From contig CAADYR010000095.1 in the NCBI GenBank assembly GCA_900753305.1, positions 1 to 12,882 of the forward strand: a stretch of 12,882 nt of DNA, in the 5' to 3' direction. This DNA is from Lachnospiraceae bacterium. GTDB taxonomy: Bacteria; Bacillota; Clostridia; Lachnospirales; Lachnospiraceae. Position 1 is the first letter of the stretch; the number at the start of each line of letters is the position of its first letter. Positions 12,871 to 12,882 of the stretch are shown here, piece after piece. A program made the position numbers and the translations under genes. The notes below the pieces were generated by a model. That model was not told the DNA's origin and made no database searches. It was given only the letters and a program-made list of their open reading frames with translations.

Positions 12871-12882
12871 AGATGAGAAGCA

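Noticed and set aside
1..12882. CRISPR arrays, tRNAs, rRNAs, phage or conjugation genes
   Set aside because: No regularly spaced repeats, tRNA cloverleaf signatures or relevant protein motifs were seen on either strand.

Overview
The window looks like a chromosomal segment of a low-to-mid GC Firmicute, most likely a Lachnospiraceae gut anaerobe (Blautia/Dorea/Mediterraneibacter type). The reasons are strong AGGAGG ribosome binding sites, TTGACA/TATAAT promoters, U-tract terminators, and the gene families: Bmp-type lipoprotein, sCache-type chemoreceptor, a MATE pump paired with a cytidylate-kinase-like protein, an ATC-hydrolase family enzyme, and an Rpn-type nuclease remnant. I see no tRNA, rRNA, CRISPR array or complete mobile element.

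Layout. 1-205: start of a probable transposase gene running off the left edge, with a palindromic presumed IS end. 238-345: a tiny gene for a 23-residue Cys/Asn/Phe-rich peptide with its own strong RBS and UUCG-loop terminator. 443-3363: two-gene operon of a Bmp-family substrate-binding lipoprotein and a methyl-accepting chemotaxis protein. 3382-4615: consensus promoter, about 190 nt of highly structured leader, then a zinc-finger-less DnaJ. 4619-6778: consensus promoter, two successive terminator-type hairpins sharing a loop motif, then a MATE efflux pump and a cytidylate-kinase-like protein. 6930-8276: decayed genes, namely a TetR-family regulator whose DNA-binding half is broken and an aldo/keto reductase with two internal deletions. 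8308-9024 (minus): ATC-hydrolase family protein. 9206-11286: MarR regulator and two tandem TauE/SafE (TSUP) transporters, divergent from the hydrolase, with candidate operators in between. 11289-11963 (minus): GntR/FCD regulator with a hairpin-rich leader, convergent with the TSUP operon, whose terminator lies inside the gntR coding sequence. 12201-12621: Rpn-family nuclease pseudogene with a large internal deletion. 12758-12882: a promoter and two perfect hairpins running off the right edge.

How it fits together. The lipoprotein and chemoreceptor probably form a sensing pair, since no ABC permease is present. The MarR/hydrolase/TSUP block is plausibly a small regulon for a sulfur-containing or organic anion compound; that substrate is inferred from family membership only. 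The MATE operon appears to sit behind a transcription-attenuation leader. Three genes are broken by deletions or frameshifts, so the stretch from 6.9 to 8.3 kb and the right end are eroding. The most novel-looking material is non-coding: the dnaJ leader, the MATE leader and the microprotein locus.
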